Shown piece by piece: positions 6,929 through 8,641 of a stretch of DNA of 8,641 nt. The position numbers and the translations under genes are program-made. The notes beneath the pieces are model-generated. The model was given only the letters and a program-made list of their open reading frames with translations. It ran no database searches and had not been told where the DNA came from. Source of the stretch: JAXFQS01 sp051892815 (GTDB taxonomy: Bacteria > Verrucomicrobiota > Kiritimatiellia > RFP12 > DVOR01); NCBI GenBank assembly GCA_051892815.1, contig JBJFGP010000223.1:1-8641 (forward strand), given 5' to 3'. Numbering within the stretch: the first letter of the stretch is position 1; each line of letters opens with the position of its first letter.

Positions 6929-8547
6929 TGGTTATTCGCACTTTGGCGGTGGTGGGCGAGGCGGGCGGCGTTCAGGACGACGAGGAGGGAGCCGGCGTTG
7001 TGGAGGAAGGCGCCGCCGGCCGGACCGAGGTGTCCGCTGGCACAGGCGGAGAGCGCCAAGAGGTTGACGAGGAAGGCGATGGCAATGTTGAAGCGGATGA
7101 CGCAGAGGGTTCGGCGGGCGAGGCGGACGAGGGCGGGGAGGGCGTCGAGATTGTCGCGCAGGAGGGCGATGTCGGCGGCTTCTGCGGCGACATCGGTTCC
7201 GCTGCCGGCCATGGCGATGCCGAGGTTGGCGCGGCTCATGGCGGCGGCGTCGTTGATGCCGTCTCCGACGAAGGCGAGGGGGGCTTCGCGGGCGGCGATT
7301 TGTTCCACGAGGCGGAGTTTGTCCTCTGGGAGCAGCGAGCTCCGGGCGTCTTCGATGGCGCAGGCTTGGGCCACGGTTTGAACGGCCTCCGGGGTGTCGC
7401 CCGAGAGCAGCACGGTGCGGATGCCAAGCGTCCTCAGGGCGGCGAGCGCGCCGGGGGCTTCGGGGCGAATGGGGTCGTCTTGTCGTGCCTGCGTGTCGAG
7501 GAGGCGCCCGTCGGCATCGCGGCGGAGGCGGTTGCCCCAGGTGGAGGAGGTCAGCGTGCCGGTCTTGTCGAAGCAGATGGTGGCGAGCGAGGCGGCGGTT
7601 TCGAGCGCCTGGCCGCTTTTGACCAGCACGCCGTCTTTGGCGGCGCGGGAGATGGCCGCGTAGATGGCTGTCGGGGTCGCCAAGGCGAGCGCGCACGGGC
7701 AGAAGGTCACCAGGATGGCAACTCCCCGGTGAAGTGCTACGCACCAAGGCACCCCAATCCAAAGCAGGATTGCCCCGGTAAGGAACGCAAGAAGGAGGGC
7801 GGCTGGCACCAACCTTTCGGCCCAGCGGTCGGCAAGGCGGACGACGGGGGCTTTACGGGCGCGGGCGGCTTCGGCGAGGCGGAGGAGTTTCCGGACGGTG
7901 GCGTCTTCGCCGACCGCGTCGGCACGGAGCCGAAGTCGCCCGTAGCCATTGAGGCTGCCCTGCCACAGTCGGTCGCCGGGGCCTTTGCGGATGGGACGAG
8001 CCTCGCCGGTGACAATGGACTGGTCGACCTGGCTTTCGCCGTCGAGGACGGTCGCGTCGCAGGGGACGGCCTCGCCGGGCCCAAGGGTGAACTCGGCTCC
8101 CGGGACGAGCGAACTCTTCAGGCTGTCGCGCAATCGAATCAGCGATTCCAATCCTTGGTTCGCTCCCTTGGCGGCACGGCGTTCGAGCGCTTCGCCTATG
8201 GCCATCAGCAGCGCGACCTCCCCGGCGGCAAGAAATTCGCCGATTGCCAGCGCGGAGATTATACCGATGGCAATCAGCAGGCTGACGACAATCCGTCTGC
8301 GCCGAAAGAGGCTTTCGGCCGCTTCGCGGGCAATGGGAAGCCCGCAGATCAGCGCGGCAATCAGGGCCGGCGAGAGGGTGTTTTGCGCCCCTTTGATTTC
8401 CAGCCAGACGCCCGTCAGGACGGAGAGCGCGGACAAGGCGAGTGCCTGGGGCGTGGAGCACCAGGCCCAAAAGCCTTTGCCCGGCGCGGAGCAGGCGCAG
8501 CAGCAAGGGGATGGTTCGGAAGCAGGGGTGGATTTGCGGCAGGACAT
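6925..8547 (-). CDS. P1B-type heavy-metal ATPase with near-absent nucleotide-binding domain
   Basis: A 540-residue membrane pump, short for this family (usually 600-800). Eight hydrophobic spans fit the P1B layout (about 34-51, 58-73, 85-103, 105-121, 247-265, 275-298, 483-501, 510-530). Key motifs: actuator TGE (180-182), metal-site CPC (283-285) in the sixth span, phosphorylation motif DKTGTLT (D327-T333), SGDTPEA (382-388), PEDK (407-410), GDGINDAAAM (428-437) and the C-terminal HNAGSLLVVLNAARL. Between DKTGTLT and the P-domain segment DDPIRPEA (357-364) there are only about 23 residues. The HP motif and glycine motif of the N domain are missing. The N-terminus has no folded HMA domain, only a cysteine-rich tail with C15-C16-C17-A-C19. 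CPC suggests Cu+, Ag+, Zn2+, Cd2+ or Pb2+ as substrate; which one cannot be decided. The ATG has an excellent ribosome site and its own promoter. The frame is intact, so this is either an unusual working protein or a recently shortened one. Confidence 0.9.
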   Translation of the reverse strand: MSCRKSTPASEPSPCCCACSAPGKGFWAWCSTPQALALSALSVLTGVWLEIKGAQNTLSPALIAALICGLPIAREAAESLFRRRRIVVSLLIAIGIISALAIGEFLAAGEVALLMAIGEALERRAAKGANQGLESLIRLRDSLKSSLVPGAEFTLGPGEAVPCDATVLDGESQVDQSIVTGEARPIRKGPGDRLWQGSLNGYGRLRLRADAVGEDATVRKLLRLAEAARARKAPVVRLADRWAERLVPAALLLAFLTGAILLWIGVPWCVALHRGVAILVTFCPCALALATPTAIYAAISRAAKDGVLVKSGQALETAASLATICFDKTGTLTSSTWGNRLRRDADGRLLDTQARQDDPIRPEAPGALAALRTLGIRTVLLSGDTPEAVQTVAQACAIEDARSSLLPEDKLRLVEQIAAREAPLAFVGDGINDAAAMSRANLGIAMAGSGTDVAAEAADIALLRDNLDALPALVRLARRTLCVIRFNIAIAFLVNLLALSACASGHLGPAGGAFLHNAGSLLVVLNAARLAHHRQSANNH

Positions 8548-8552
8548 AGAGA

Positions 8553-8558
8553 CTCCTC
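8553..8558 (-). promoter_or_regulatory. Ribosome binding site of the metal ATPase gene
   Basis: GAGGAG on the minus strand, five bases before the ATG at 8545-8547. It fixes the start, and hence the conclusion that the protein has only a short cysteine-rich tail and no N-terminal HMA domain. Confidence 0.8.
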
Positions 8559-8603
8559 GGATGGGAAGGTCGCTGGCCGTCGACCGGGATTCCGATGCGC
8601 ATT

Positions 8604-8632
8604 AGGATAGCACGCGCGCCTGCTGGAAGCAA
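8604..8632 (-). promoter_or_regulatory. Predicted extended -10 promoter for the metal ATPase gene
   Basis: Minus strand: -35-like TTGCTT (8627-8632, 3/6), a 17-base spacer, and -10 TATCCT (8604-8609, 4/6) preceded by TGC, giving the extended -10 TGCTATCCT. Transcription would begin near 8597, leaving a leader of about 50 bases. No MerR-type long spacer (19-20 bases) with dyad symmetry is seen. Metal control by a MerR-family activator is therefore not indicated, although the window ends only nine bases beyond the -35. Confidence 0.45.
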
Positions 8633-8641
8633 TCCAAATCC

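Noticed and set aside
7477..7570. A 9-base direct repeat (CGACAAGAC on the minus strand) at 7562-7570 and 7477-7485 near the shortened N domain of the ATPase
   Set aside because: Deletion between direct repeats would leave only one copy, and the copies lie in different frames 85 bases apart. This is probably coincidence and not the mark of the domain loss.
8542..8600. An upstream ATG (minus strand, near 8600) in another frame reading MRIGIPVDGQ
   Set aside because: It lies about at the predicted transcription start with no ribosome site, and its continuation overlaps the ATPase in a shadow frame.
6928..8610. A 560-codon open frame on the plus strand opposite the metal ATPase gene
   Set aside because: Its translation is Gly/Glu/Asp/Ala-rich with no family features and lies wholly antisense to a gene with complete P-type ATPase motifs. 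It is a by-product of GC-rich codon use.

Overview
This is a GC-rich bacterial window in which every gene I can support lies on the minus strand, so it is read from the right edge to the left. Genes are packed tightly, with gaps of 15-57 bases or short overlaps. Only the right-hand end (8548-8641) and the 57 bases before grpE look like control regions. No tRNA, rRNA, mobile element, CRISPR array or convincing rho-independent terminator was seen, and no gene-free stretch exceeds 300 bases.

In transcription order, the window begins with an extended -10-type promoter (8604-8632). It is followed by a P1B-type heavy-metal ATPase (6925-8547) with all transport and phosphorylation motifs but almost no nucleotide-binding domain. 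A second, better promoter (6900-6928) overlaps the end of that gene and leads into the chaperone pair grpE (6316-6867) and dnaJ (5119-6300). Only 24 bases after dnaJ comes a polyamine block: potA, potB and potC (ATPase and two permeases of a spermidine/putrescine importer), speA (biosynthetic arginine decarboxylase), and the first 90 codons of a saccharopine-dehydrogenase-like gene, best read as carboxynorspermidine/carboxyspermidine dehydrogenase, which runs off the left edge.

The polyamine genes make sense together. SpeA turns arginine into agmatine, the precursor of putrescine. The partial dehydrogenase would condense a diamine with aspartate semialdehyde, which is the aspartate-semialdehyde-dependent route to spermidine rather than the S-adenosylmethionine (SpeD/SpeE) route. 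PotABC imports polyamines from outside. Not in view are the periplasmic binding protein PotD, the enzymes from agmatine to putrescine, and the decarboxylase (NspC/CASDC) that should follow the dehydrogenase. Some of these may lie just beyond the left edge. No terminator or recognisable promoter separates dnaJ from potA, so the polyamine genes may be co-transcribed with the chaperones.

The organism cannot be named from this sequence. The gene combination, the GC-rich coding and the protein style are compatible with the Verrucomicrobiota/Kiritimatiellota/Lentisphaerota side of the PVC group, but that is only an impression. The item most worth a second look is the ATPase with a missing N domain. 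The rest is a well-preserved set of known families in an uncommon arrangement.
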